From: Robertkochia solimangrovi
GTDB taxonomy: Bacteria > Bacteroidota > Bacteroidia > Flavobacteriales > Flavobacteriaceae
NCBI RefSeq assembly: GCF_007279655.1
Contig: NZ_QKWN01000015.1
Span: forward strand, 1 to 64,000
Direction of reading: 5' to 3'
Length of the DNA stretch: 64,000 bases
The stretch's first letter is position 1. Every line of letters starts with the position of its first letter. A program made the position numbers and the translations under genes. Shown piece after piece: positions 1 through 7,809 of the stretch. The notes under the pieces were generated by a model that saw only the letters and a program-made list of their open reading frames with translations, did no database searches and was not told the origin of the DNA.

Positions 1-162
1 TTTGCGCCAGCAAAACAATCTGTATCCATGATAGGGCAATGCGCCAGCGAGCCGTAAAGTCACTCAAGGAAGTTTTGCGCCAGCAAAACAAACCGCGACA
101 CTGGAGAACTGATTGCGTCAGCAATCAGGATCGACACTAAGCACCGTCAGGTGCACGTCACT
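1..162. repeat. Left arm of inverted repeat flanking the CDF gene
   Basis: This segment is nearly the reverse complement of 1146-1307; I see only a few mismatches by eye. It probably continues to the left of the window. It contains small perfect hairpins with four-base loops: TTTGC/GCAAA at 1-14, GTTTTGC/GCAAAAC at 72-89, CTGATTGC/GCAATCAG at 109-128 and GCACC/GGTGC at 141-154. The loops are GCCA or GTCA. No coding sequence is apparent. The remaining 163-268 is plain intergenic DNA before the CDF start. Confidence 0.85.
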
Positions 163-268
163 GGGTTAAGTAAAATCCTTATCGTTTCATCGTAATTCCA
201 AATGGTCAATCTAATTAAATGTAGTAACTTCGCCAACTGAATCCACCCACCTTCTGAAATGCCCGGTT

Positions 269-1147
269 ATGGATAATGAAAATACCGCGATCCGCACCAC
301 ATATTTCAGCATCATCGGTAATACAAGTCTGGCCGTGATCAAAGGACTTGCCGGTATCTTTGGTAATTCCTATGCACTAATCGCTGATGCTATTGAGTCA
401 ACTACCGATATATTCTCTTCGTTATTGGTGCTTTTCGGACTTAAATATGCCAAGAAACCTGCAGATGATAACCATCCGTATGGACATGGAAAGATCGAAC
501 CACTGATCACTTTCCTTGTGGTGGCTTTTTTGGTTACCTCTGCCACCATTATTGCTTATGAAAGCATCCAGCATATAATGACCCCGCATAAAACACCTAA
601 AGCCTGGACGCTCATTATTCTGGGAACCATAATCGTTTGGAAAGAAGTGTCCTATCGGATCGTATTGAATAAAAGTATAAAAACGAATAGTTCATCCTTA
701 AAAGCAGATGCATGGCATCACCGTAGTGACGCGATTACGTCAGTTATGGCTTTTCTCGGAATTTCGATCGCTTTGATCTTTGGAGAAGGATATGAAACTG
801 CCGACGACTGGGCGGCGCTTTTTGCTTCGGGGTTCATTCTTTATAACAGCTTTTTGATTTTTCGTCCTGCTCTCGGGGAGATTATGGACGAGCACCTTTA
901 TGATGATCTCATCGCAGAGATCAGAATGCACGCAAAAGAAGTTGATGGTGTGATCGAAACGGAAAAATGTTTTATCCGAAAATCCGGAATGCGCTATCAT
1001 GTCGACCTGCATATTATCGTAAACGGTGATATTACCGTACGGGAAGGCCATGAGATTGCCCATGATCTTAAGGATTACCTGATGGAGCAAATTCCGAATC
1101 TGGAGAATGTGTTGATACATATTGAGCCGGACAGACTAACCTTCTAG
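269..1147 (+). CDS. Cation diffusion facilitator (CDF) family metal transporter
   Basis: This is a predicted inner-membrane divalent-cation/proton antiporter of 292 residues, the usual CDF size. The N-terminal two thirds are hydrophobic with several membrane spans. The expected metal-site motifs are visible: an acidic pair E43xxxD47 in the second span, the conserved HPYGHGKIEP loop near residue 70, and HHRSD in the fifth span. The C-terminal ~90 residues form the cytoplasmic ferredoxin-like domain. The usual Asp or His at the first position of the TM2 pair is Glu here, so the metal (Zn, Fe, Mn or other) cannot be told. The gene stands alone. Its stop codon TAG overlaps the first bases of the right inverted-repeat arm, so gene and arms form a compact cassette. 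The family call is firm; the substrate is unknown. Confidence 0.93.
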   Translation: MDNENTAIRTTYFSIIGNTSLAVIKGLAGIFGNSYALIADAIESTTDIFSSLLVLFGLKYAKKPADDNHPYGHGKIEPLITFLVVAFLVTSATIIAYESIQHIMTPHKTPKAWTLIILGTIIVWKEVSYRIVLNKSIKTNSSSLKADAWHHRSDAITSVMAFLGISIALIFGEGYETADDWAALFASGFILYNSFLIFRPALGEIMDEHLYDDLIAEIRMHAKEVDGVIETEKCFIRKSGMRYHVDLHIIVNGDITVREGHEIAHDLKDYLMEQIPNLENVLIHIEPDRLTF

Positions 1148-1345
1148 TGACGTGCACCTGACGGTGCTTAGTGTCGATCCTGATTGCTGGCGCAATCAGT
1201 TCTCTAGTGTCGCGGTTTGTTTTGCTGGCGCAAAACTTCCTTGAGTGACTTTACGGCTCGCTGGCGCATTGCCCTATCATGGATACAGATTGTTTTGCTT
1301 GCGCAAAACGCCCTTGAGTGACTTTACGGCTCGCTGACGCTTTGA
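1146..1345. repeat. Right arm of inverted repeat flanking the CDF gene, with a tandem partial copy
   Basis: Bases 1146-1307 mirror 1-162. Hairpins recur at 1154-1167, 1180-1199, 1219-1236 and 1292-1309. The CTGATTGC hairpin has loop TGGC here and TGAC (read on this strand) in the left arm, so loops vary while stems are kept. The phrase GAGTGACTTTACGGCTCGCT occurs twice (near 1244 and 1316), which shows a direct repeat of about 72 bp inside the arm. No T-run typical of a terminator follows the hairpins. Confidence 0.85.
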
Positions 1346-1369
1346 CTTTTATACTACAGTGATTGATTT

Positions 1370-2404
1370 TTACATTTTTAAGCGGGAAAAAATTTCTTTT
1401 AGTGCTTCGGTTTCGGAAGGTTTGCGGGTGTTATAATCAATAATAATTCCTTCAGGATCGATCAGGATGAAACGAGGAATCGACCGAATGCTGTAATCCC
1501 TTAAGAAATCAGCATCCTCCCCATTGGGAGTTATCAATTGTATACCACCCAGTGCATTCTCACGGATCGCTTTTTTCCAATTTTCCTTGTCTTCCTGTCG
1601 GTCGATAGAAATACTAACGAATATAATATTCTTCTCAGTGTATTCCTTTTGTAAAGCCTCCAGATAAGGAAATTCCTTTTTACATGGCTTACACCAGGTT
1701 GCCCATACATCGATAAATACAAAATTCCCTTTAAGATCACTTAACGAGGTGGTCGTACCTTCATAATTTTCAAAATTTTCAAATTTCGGTGAAGCCTTAC
1801 CTACTGTATATTTTACCGACTCACTATGCTCCTGTTCATAGATATCATAAATAGTAGTCATATATCCTTCAATGAAATCTTCTTCCTCCTTTACATGTGT
1901 CGCTTTCACATCAGCATAAGAATGTAAAGCATTCCACAAACTGTCCTTTAATATTTCGGCACTGTTTGTAAACTTCTTTTTATCCAGTTTTACCCAATTC
2001 TTATTATATCCAGCCTTAGAATTCATGATCACATACCGATCGTTTCTGTAATTATTATAGCCGGCAAGATCCTGTGTAAAATGCAAGGTGTTGCGGAAAT
2101 CTGAAAGATCTGCCTGAAAATACATGTCAGCACCATTTTCCGCATATATCGTTGCAATTACGTTCCCCTCATTCAATTTTAATTGAAGTATGCCATCTGG
2201 AGAACCTACCGCAAGAGTATCCTGGAAAGAACCGTCAGGTTCTAACATGATTGTTTTTGTTACTTCATCAGAAGCATCGATATAGAACTCCTGAGAACTG
2301 GCATTGGAGATTTTGCCTGAAATGGCTAAATATTCCGGATGTTGCATCCTCCCGGAACATGAAAGAAAAAAAACAGAAAGAAAGAAGGGTATCGTTTGGT
2401 ACAT
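1370..2404 (-). CDS. TlpA/ResA-like thioredoxin-fold lipoprotein
   Basis: This is a predicted envelope thiol-disulfide oxidoreductase of 344 residues. The N-terminus is a short lipoprotein signal with Cys16 (FFLSC). Residues ~25-120 resemble the beta-rich DUF4369-type domain often found before Bacteroidota thioredoxins, and a helical linker follows. The C-terminal ~140 residues are a TlpA-like thioredoxin domain with active site C238-K-P-C241 in the context WATWCKPC, and a later SIPRFILID segment with the cis-proline. Proteins of this kind reduce or isomerise disulfides in the periplasm, often in cytochrome c maturation, but no partner gene is adjacent. It appears monocistronic. Lipidation and the thioredoxin fold are well supported; the substrate is unknown. 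Confidence 0.88.
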   Translation of the reverse strand: MYQTIPFFLSVFFLSCSGRMQHPEYLAISGKISNASSQEFYIDASDEVTKTIMLEPDGSFQDTLAVGSPDGILQLKLNEGNVIATIYAENGADMYFQADLSDFRNTLHFTQDLAGYNNYRNDRYVIMNSKAGYNKNWVKLDKKKFTNSAEILKDSLWNALHSYADVKATHVKEEEDFIEGYMTTIYDIYEQEHSESVKYTVGKASPKFENFENYEGTTTSLSDLKGNFVFIDVWATWCKPCKKEFPYLEALQKEYTEKNIIFVSISIDRQEDKENWKKAIRENALGGIQLITPNGEDADFLRDYSIRSIPRFILIDPEGIIIDYNTRKPSETEALKEIFSRLKM

Positions 2405-2629
2405 CTTACTTGATTTAAAATGGGAGCCAATACTACAATAGACCGCAAATTAAAAGGATGTACCGGTAAAATCAAACAGAATTTTCTTACAAAAAAATTA
2501 GAGATCCTTAATGATCTAACAATAAATGAAATAGGTCCAAAGGAAAGTACATTGGAAAATTTCACTCATACTCAAAATTGATTTGAACTTTAAAATAAAA
2601 CGTTTCCAGCGGTGCTATTTGTATTTCAA

Positions 2630-2687
2630 TGGAAAAACAAAAGCGAGTGTGCGTCATGCATCAATAGCCGAAAAACGTACACTCGCT
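2630..2687 (-). terminator. Rho-independent terminator after the SYLF gene
   Basis: On the minus strand a 13-bp stem (arms 2642-2654 and 2675-2687, one G-T pair) is followed by a TTTTGTTTTT tract. It lies 14 bp downstream of the SYLF-domain stop codon. The rest of the 2405-2700 gap is AT-rich with no other visible feature. Confidence 0.75.
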
Positions 2688-2700
2688 CCTATCACCTTAC

Positions 2701-3237
2701 TTAAAACTCCTTATAGCTGAATTTTTGTCCGCCAACAGATGCTTCGGCCATCATTCCGCTTTTGGTATGGGTAAATACAGCAACCCCGTCTTTATATTTT
2801 GCATTATAACTCTTTCCTGACTCCAGTGCAGCGGCAGAGACACCGGCATCGAACTGGAATTTACCTTTCTTAAAATCTTCGACATCCTCGAGTTTTTCAA
2901 AGAAGATGACTTCGATCAGCGCCTGACCGCCAAGTTCAAGACCAAAATTAAACTCTTTCATACTGGCGATACCCTTTTTCTGGCCATACTGATATAATAC
3001 TCCCCTACCGGCAGCACCACCAACGATGAAACCGCCTTTTCCGACATTCGGAAACACAACACAACCCGCTGATTTATCAAAATAACTCCTGATCTCCGGA
3101 TTTACCTTTAAAAGTGTTTTAACAGCGGCTTCTGAATCCGCTATAATCTTTTGATCCTTTTCACTTTGTGCATTCATCGAATGGGTAACTCCTGCCATAA
3201 TCATCAGAACGATGATACTTTTTACTAAATACTTCAT
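2701..3237 (-). CDS. SYLF-domain (YSC84-like, lipid-binding) exported protein
   Basis: The protein has 178 residues with a clear Sec signal peptide (residues 1-24, ending MNAQS). The mature part matches the SYLF/YSC84 family: a helical start with the segment KSAGCVVFPNVGKGGF, then GGAAGRGVLYQ, and a beta-rich C-terminus ending in a glycine-rich GGQKFSYKEF. SYLF domains bind phosphoinositides in eukaryotes; bacterial members are exported proteins of uncertain role. It has its own terminator and no operon partner. Family assignment is secure, function is not. Confidence 0.85.
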   Translation of the reverse strand: MKYLVKSIIVLMIMAGVTHSMNAQSEKDQKIIADSEAAVKTLLKVNPEIRSYFDKSAGCVVFPNVGKGGFIVGGAAGRGVLYQYGQKKGIASMKEFNFGLELGGQALIEVIFFEKLEDVEDFKKGKFQFDAGVSAAALESGKSYNAKYKDGVAVFTHTKSGMMAEASVGGQKFSYKEF

Positions 3238-3399
3238 TGAAACGCTGCTTTTTTAGATTATTAAAACCAAACAAAATCCGAAGGGATTGTTCATAATACG
3301 CTATGCGGGCAAGAGGATATAAATATAATAGAAAATACGCTAGTAATTAAATTTAAATACATTGAATATCAATTATTTAATAGAAAGTTCATAGTGTCA

Positions 3400-3562
3400 C
3401 TATTTTACTATGTTACGTTGTTACATGGTTACATCCTAAGGTAGTGAAGCAGTAAACAGTAATGCAGTAAACCTGTAAACAATAGTACAGTAAGCTGTAG
3501 GCTGTCTTCTGTTTTCTGTTACAGAGTTACTTGTTACAAGGTTACTGGTAACAGCCTAATCG
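3400..3562. repeat. GTTAC-type interspersed repeat mosaic (copy 1)
   Basis: This part of the 3238-3624 gap is a patchwork of the words GTTACA, CAGTAA, AGCTGTAGGCTGT and TTTTCTGTTAC. The same words appear in the same orientation at 15031-15300 and in reverse complement at 10330-10555 and 12225-12545. It has no open frame of note. The remainder, 3238-3400, is AT-rich upstream DNA of the SYLF gene. Confidence 0.75.
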
Positions 3563-3565
3563 CCG

Positions 3566-3598
3566 AAAAAAAACACCGGAACGATGATGGCTCTGGTG
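3566..3598 (-). terminator. Terminator after the OYE gene
   Basis: On the minus strand CACCAGA (3598-3592) pairs with TCCGGTG (3580-3574) with one mismatch and is followed by eight T. It lies 27 bp downstream of the OYE stop codon. Confidence 0.65.
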
Positions 3599-3624
3599 CT
3601 TTAGTTATTTCTTTGAATTATTCT

Positions 3625-4716
3625 TTAAACTACGCTTTTTTTAATTGGAAAAGCGCGTTCATACTGTTTCGGTACCTGTATGTCAGCTCTCAATTCCCGG
3701 GCAGCATTCAGTGGAAAATAAGGATTTCTTAAAAGTTCTCTTCCCAGGAATATAAAATCCGCATCCTGATTCAGAAGAATGGTCTCGGCTTGCGCAGCAT
3801 TGGTGATCATACCTACTGTTCCGACAGCGATATTATCTCCAACCTTTTCCTTTATAGATTTAGCCAAAGGTAACTGATAGGCCGGCCCTACCGGTATCTT
3901 TGCATCCGGAGACGAACCTCCACTGGACACGTCTATGATATCAACTCCCCTTGATGCGAGTTCTTCACTTAACCATAACGAAGATTCCAGATCCCAACCG
4001 TCATCGATCCAGTCAGTCGCTGAAATTCTAACCGCTAATGGAAGGTTTTCCGGCCATACTTCCTGAACATCCGAAACGATCTCGAACAATAGTCTTGCAC
4101 GATTTTTCAGACTCCCACCATATTGATCATTTCTCTTATTGGATACAGGAGAAAGAAAGGAATGCAATAAATATCCGTGAGCACTGTGAATTTCCAATAC
4201 TTCGAATCCGGAAGCAGCAGCACGGGCAGCAGCCTCTTTAAAATTATTTCGAATTTCTTTGATCTCCTCAATATCAAGTTCTCTGGGCGTTAACGCTCCT
4301 TCTGAAAAGGGTATCGCCGAAGGTCCGCTAACCTCCCATCCGCCTTCTTCTTCGGTCTCGAGCAATCGACTATCGGCGCCGCTAACTTTGTAGCTTCCCT
4401 TCCTTCCGGAATGAGCTATCTGAATTCCGGGAACGCTCCCTGACTCCTTGATGAAGTTAGCAATACGCTTTAATCCGGGGATATGTTTGTCGCTCCAGAT
4501 TCCAAGGTCTCCTGTAGAAATTCTTCCCTCAGGAATTACAGCGGTAGCTTCCAGCAAAACGGTACCAGCGCCTCCTATTGCTCTGGTCCCATAATGTACC
4601 AAATGCCAATCGGTAGCGTATCCGTTTTCCGCTGAATACATACACATAGGTGAAGTAACGATCCGATTTTTAAAGGTGATATCTTTTATTGAAAGTTGAC
4701 TGAATAATTTTGACAT
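3625..4716 (-). CDS. namA: NADH:flavin oxidoreductase, Old Yellow Enzyme family, YqjM/NamA class
   Basis: This is an FMN-dependent ene-reductase of 363 residues that would reduce activated C=C bonds of enones, quinones or nitro compounds using NAD(P)H. The N-terminus SPMCMYS carries the YqjM-class pair Cys25 and Tyr27, which tune the flavin and bind substrate. The substrate-binding H-x-x-H is present in EIHSAHGYLLHSFLSP, followed by YGGSLKNR. A C-terminal phosphate-binding segment (AVGTVGMI ... FIFLGRELLRNP) holds the FMN. The protein is full length. It lies upstream of a good terminator and downstream, on the same strand, of the dienelactone hydrolase gene with a ~140-bp gap, so co-transcription is possible but not shown. 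The class is clear; the physiological substrate is unknown. Confidence 0.92.
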   Translation of the reverse strand: MSKLFSQLSIKDITFKNRIVTSPMCMYSAENGYATDWHLVHYGTRAIGGAGTVLLEATAVIPEGRISTGDLGIWSDKHIPGLKRIANFIKESGSVPGIQIAHSGRKGSYKVSGADSRLLETEEEGGWEVSGPSAIPFSEGALTPRELDIEEIKEIRNNFKEAAARAAASGFEVLEIHSAHGYLLHSFLSPVSNKRNDQYGGSLKNRARLLFEIVSDVQEVWPENLPLAVRISATDWIDDGWDLESSLWLSEELASRGVDIIDVSSGGSSPDAKIPVGPAYQLPLAKSIKEKVGDNIAVGTVGMITNAAQAETILLNQDADFIFLGRELLRNPYFPLNAARELRADIQVPKQYERAFPIKKSVV

Positions 4717-4854
4717 AGCAATAAACTGATTTAATTTTTCTAAATCTTCAGACGTTAAATGTAGCCGCTCCTTACTTTATATTAAAAAACCTCAATGAAC
4801 GGACAACCTTATCAATTCTCGAATAGTGAATCCGATAATCAATCCCTGCTAAAA

Positions 4855-5745
4855 CTACCCTTCCAGCTTTTCCTTAAAGAAATCTACGGTACGAGACCAT
4901 GCCAGCGTAGCGGCTTCCTTGTCATATCGGGGTGTGGTATCATTGTGAAAACCATGATTCACTTCCGGATATATAAAGGCTGTATACGCTTTATTATTTG
5001 CCTTTAAAGCTGCTTCATACTCCGGCCACCCTGCATTCACCCTTGTATCCAATCCGGCATAATGTAGTAATAAAGGTGCCTGGATCTGTGGAACATCACT
5101 ACTTTCAGGTTGTCCGCCATAGAACGGAACTGCCGCCGACAGATCAGGTATTTTTACAGCCATCATATTACTGATCCACCCACCGAAACAAAAACCGACT
5201 ACACCGACTTTACCGTTACAGCGCTCCTCTGATTTAAGTGTATGGTAAGCCGCTATAAAATCTTCCAGCATCTCATCCCGATCTCGTTCTCGCTGTAAAG
5301 CCCTTCCATCATCATCATTTCCGGGATAGCCCCCTAAGGGAGATAATGCATCGGGTGCCAGCGCTATAAATCCGGCAATTGCAGTTCTCCTGGCTACATC
5401 TTCAATATGCGGATTCAATCCACGATTTTCATGAACCACCACTACCCCGCCGATTTTTCCAGAATGTTCCTTAGGAACACAGCGTAAAGCTTTGATCTTT
5501 CCTCCTCCCTTTGGGGAATCATATTCAATATAGGACTCTTCGATACGCGGGTCACCTGCTTTGATCTGAACACCTCCCTTATAATCAGGCATCATAAAGC
5601 TCATCAAGGCTGGAAGTGTTAGACTACCTCCTGTATATAAAGAAAGTTTCTGAATAAAATCCCTTCTTGTCAAACGGTTATGTGCGTAATCATCATAAAG
5701 GTCAAAAACTTCCTGTTTGATATCTTCTTTTTTAAGTTCGGACAT
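4855..5745 (-). CDS. Dienelactone hydrolase family protein with Tat-like signal
   Basis: This alpha/beta hydrolase has 296 residues from the ATG at 5745. An in-frame upstream ATG at 5832 would add 29 residues ahead of an internal signal and is less likely. After a ~30-residue lead comes LTRRDFIQK and a hydrophobic stretch, a twin-arginine (RRxFI) export motif with an unusually long n-region. The catalytic domain shows VVVHENRGLNPHI, the nucleophile elbow GFCFGG (Cys nucleophile, typical of dienelactone hydrolases), an Asp in AGLDTRV and the His in NHGFHND. Members hydrolyse lactones or small esters; several exported ones are of unknown substrate. It lies 93 bp after the UspA gene on the same strand. 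Confidence 0.88.
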   Translation of the reverse strand: MSELKKEDIKQEVFDLYDDYAHNRLTRRDFIQKLSLYTGGSLTLPALMSFMMPDYKGGVQIKAGDPRIEESYIEYDSPKGGGKIKALRCVPKEHSGKIGGVVVVHENRGLNPHIEDVARRTAIAGFIALAPDALSPLGGYPGNDDDGRALQRERDRDEMLEDFIAAYHTLKSEERCNGKVGVVGFCFGGWISNMMAVKIPDLSAAVPFYGGQPESSDVPQIQAPLLLHYAGLDTRVNAGWPEYEAALKANNKAYTAFIYPEVNHGFHNDTTPRYDKEAATLAWSRTVDFFKEKLEG

Positions 5746-5838
5746 GATCGGTGTATATTTGGTTGGTGAATGAAACTGGTCTTTCCATAAATATACAAAA
5801 TAAGGCAGTGATACTATCAGACTGAACATCACAATAAT

Positions 5839-6684
5839 TTATACCTCATGTAATACCAGAAAAGGAATACGGGTATGATAACTGATCTCGGCTACCCTGG
5901 GATTAAACAGTATCTGTTGAAAAAAATTCAGATTTTTAGCGACCATCACGATTAGACTGATATCCCTGCTTTCGGTAAAACACTCAACAGCGAGTTCCAG
6001 ATTGTGGTTCGTAAGCGTGTGAAAACTGTTTTCAAAATCTTTGAAATTATCACTGTACGTTATTTTATTAAGTTCCTGCTCCACAGATAGTAAATCAGAA
6101 TGTTTTTTAACAATATGAAGAAATCGTATGGGTACCTGATCCAGTAGTATCAGTTTCTTCAGTAGTTCTGCTATTCCCGTAGTACAAGGCATCCTGTAGT
6201 CGGTAGGAAAGACCACCTCCCGGAGTTTTGAATAGCATGCTTCCCGGGGGACGATCAGTAACGGACATTTTACTCTTGTCAGTACTTCAACAGTGTGTGT
6301 CCCAATTGTCTTCTCTCTGATCCCATCCGCACCTCGGGTTCCCATGACAATAAGGTCTATATGATAATTAACTACTGATTTACGTATACATTCCACCAAG
6401 GTATCTGTTTCTGAAATTAATTTAATCGTATGATGCGGATTCAATTCCCGGGAAATTACACGATCGTATAATTTCATAAGTTTAGTTTCTGACGCAGCAA
6501 TTCTTTCATGATCGATCTCCTGAAGCGGTGTATCGAAGGCAGCATTTACCACTGCCCCCACCATAACATCGATCACATGAAGCAGATAAAACGTACAGGA
6601 CTCCTTCCTGTAAAATGACAAAGCATAGGTAACAGCATTCCAGGAATTCTCTGAAAAATCTGTAGGAATCAGAATATTTTTCAT
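5839..6684 (-). CDS. Universal stress protein with two UspA domains
   Basis: This cytoplasmic protein has 281 residues with two tandem Usp folds (about 1-145 and 150-281). The first begins MKNILIPTDFSENS and contains the nucleotide-binding pattern MGTRGADG followed nine residues later by GTHT. The second begins VVFPTDYR and has a degenerate nucleotide loop (MVAKNLN), so only the first half is likely to bind ATP. Usp proteins accumulate under stress or oxygen limitation. The FNR/CRP-like palindrome at 6735-6748 lies 51 bp upstream of the start, and the genes for a CRP-type response regulator and its kinase are immediately upstream on the same strand. I infer control by that regulator. Confidence 0.9.
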   Translation of the reverse strand: MKNILIPTDFSENSWNAVTYALSFYRKESCTFYLLHVIDVMVGAVVNAAFDTPLQEIDHERIAASETKLMKLYDRVISRELNPHHTIKLISETDTLVECIRKSVVNYHIDLIVMGTRGADGIREKTIGTHTVEVLTRVKCPLLIVPREACYSKLREVVFPTDYRMPCTTGIAELLKKLILLDQVPIRFLHIVKKHSDLLSVEQELNKITYSDNFKDFENSFHTLTNHNLELAVECFTESRDISLIVMVAKNLNFFQQILFNPRVAEISYHTRIPFLVLHEV

Positions 6685-6734
6685 CGCTTGATATTTAATA
6701 ACAACAAAGTTATCTGCGGAATTTCAGGAAGTTC

Positions 6735-6748
6735 ATGATATATATCAA
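6735..6748 (-). promoter_or_regulatory. FNR/CRP-like operator upstream of the UspA gene
   Basis: The 14-mer ATGATATATATCAA contains the palindrome TGATATATATCA and matches the FNR pattern TTGAT-N4-ATCAA with one mismatch. The identical 14-mer occurs at 12039-12052 at nearly the same distance from a start codon. It is probably recognised by the CRP-type response regulator encoded next door (inference). Confidence 0.6.
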
Positions 6749-6768
6749 AAAGCCTGATTATTAAACGA

Positions 6769-7809
6769 TCAAATGATCTTTCTCAAGCCTTCTGTATCGA
6801 TGATCCTGATATACCGATCCTCAATAACGATAAGTTTCTCCTGTTTAAATTCTGCCATGGTTCTGATAAAACTTTCCGGGGTAATTCCGGCAACACTGGC
6901 AAGGTCAGCCCTGCTGATCCGAAATCCTTTACGGTTATTTCTTTCGAAGACATCCATGAACTGCAGAATAGTGGCGGCAGTTTTCTTCCTGACCGATCCG
7001 TATGCCATTCTAAGTAAACGATCTCGCGATTCCGAAAGATCCTCTGAAATAAAATCAAACAATTCCAGAGTCAGATGGATATTCTTTTCCAGAATATCAT
7101 GTAAGGCTTGTTTACTGTAAGCAAAAACGGTGGTTTCACTAATTGCAGTAGCATTTTCTTCATAGGTGGATTGATGTGAAAAAGAAGTGTACCCGAAGAA
7201 ATCATCTTCGCGAAACACCTTTGTGATTAACTCCTTCCCATGGCTATCCGTTTTATGCGTCTTCACCATACCCCGTTCAATCAGAAAGATCTGATTGGCA
7301 TGATTCTCTTCAAAATAAATCACCTCTCCTTCTTTATAAGAAAGTATGGTTCCCTCCTCAAAGAAGAAGTTCTTTAATTCATCGAGGGTAATGATATCTT
7401 CATGTTGATTCAACCTATGGCTGAATTCTGATCTTAACAGATCCATTTTTGCAATACGGCTTTCGATGGCATGAAGAAGATCCTCCTCCTCAAATGGTTT
7501 CGTCAAATAATCATCAGCCCCAAGGTCCATCCCTTTACGAACTTCTTTTTTTTCTGTTTTTGCCGAGAGAAAAATGAAGGGAATCGCCTGAGTAGTGGGG
7601 TCTGAAGAAAGTCTTTCCAATACCCCGTAACCGTCGAGTTCAGGCATCATTATATCACAGATAATCAGATCGGGTTGATGCTTTATTGCAAGATCTATAC
7701 CCTTAGAGCCATCTGCAGCCTGAAAAACCCGGTAATGCTGTAATTCTAAGAGCTCCGCTATATTTTCACGCAACACCGAATCGTCTTCAATGATCAGTAA
7801 GCTTTTCAT
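6769..7809 (-). CDS. Response regulator fused to a CRP/FNR-type DNA-binding module
   Basis: The protein has 346 residues in three parts. Residues 1-120 are a receiver domain with phospho-acceptor Asp52 (ICDIMMPELDG) and Lys104 (TKPFE). Residues ~145-265 are a cyclic-nucleotide-binding-like beta-barrel. Residues ~285-346 are a Crp-type winged helix-turn-helix (DLASVAGITPESFIRTM). The Glu and Arg of the recognition helix (P-E-S-F-I-R) fall at the positions that read TGA half-sites in CRP and FNR. There is no N-terminal Cys cluster as in Fe-S FNR, so the signal should come from phosphorylation. Its start overlaps the kinase stop by 4 bp (ATGA), so the two are translationally coupled. Targets are proposed under findings. 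Confidence 0.92.
   Translation of the reverse strand: MKSLLIIEDDSVLRENIAELLELQHYRVFQAADGSKGIDLAIKHQPDLIICDIMMPELDGYGVLERLSSDPTTQAIPFIFLSAKTEKKEVRKGMDLGADDYLTKPFEEEDLLHAIESRIAKMDLLRSEFSHRLNQHEDIITLDELKNFFFEEGTILSYKEGEVIYFEENHANQIFLIERGMVKTHKTDSHGKELITKVFREDDFFGYTSFSHQSTYEENATAISETTVFAYSKQALHDILEKNIHLTLELFDFISEDLSESRDRLLRMAYGSVRKKTAATILQFMDVFERNNRKGFRISRADLASVAGITPESFIRTMAEFKQEKLIVIEDRYIRIIDTEGLRKII

Noticed and set aside
5746-5832. Longer start of the dienelactone hydrolase
   Set aside because: The extra 29 residues are a hydrophobic patch not seen in the family and would precede the Tat-like motif at an unusual distance.
6769-7809. Oxygen-sensing Fe-S FNR protein
   Set aside because: No cluster of Cys residues is present; the protein has a receiver domain instead, so oxygen sensing by itself is not supported.
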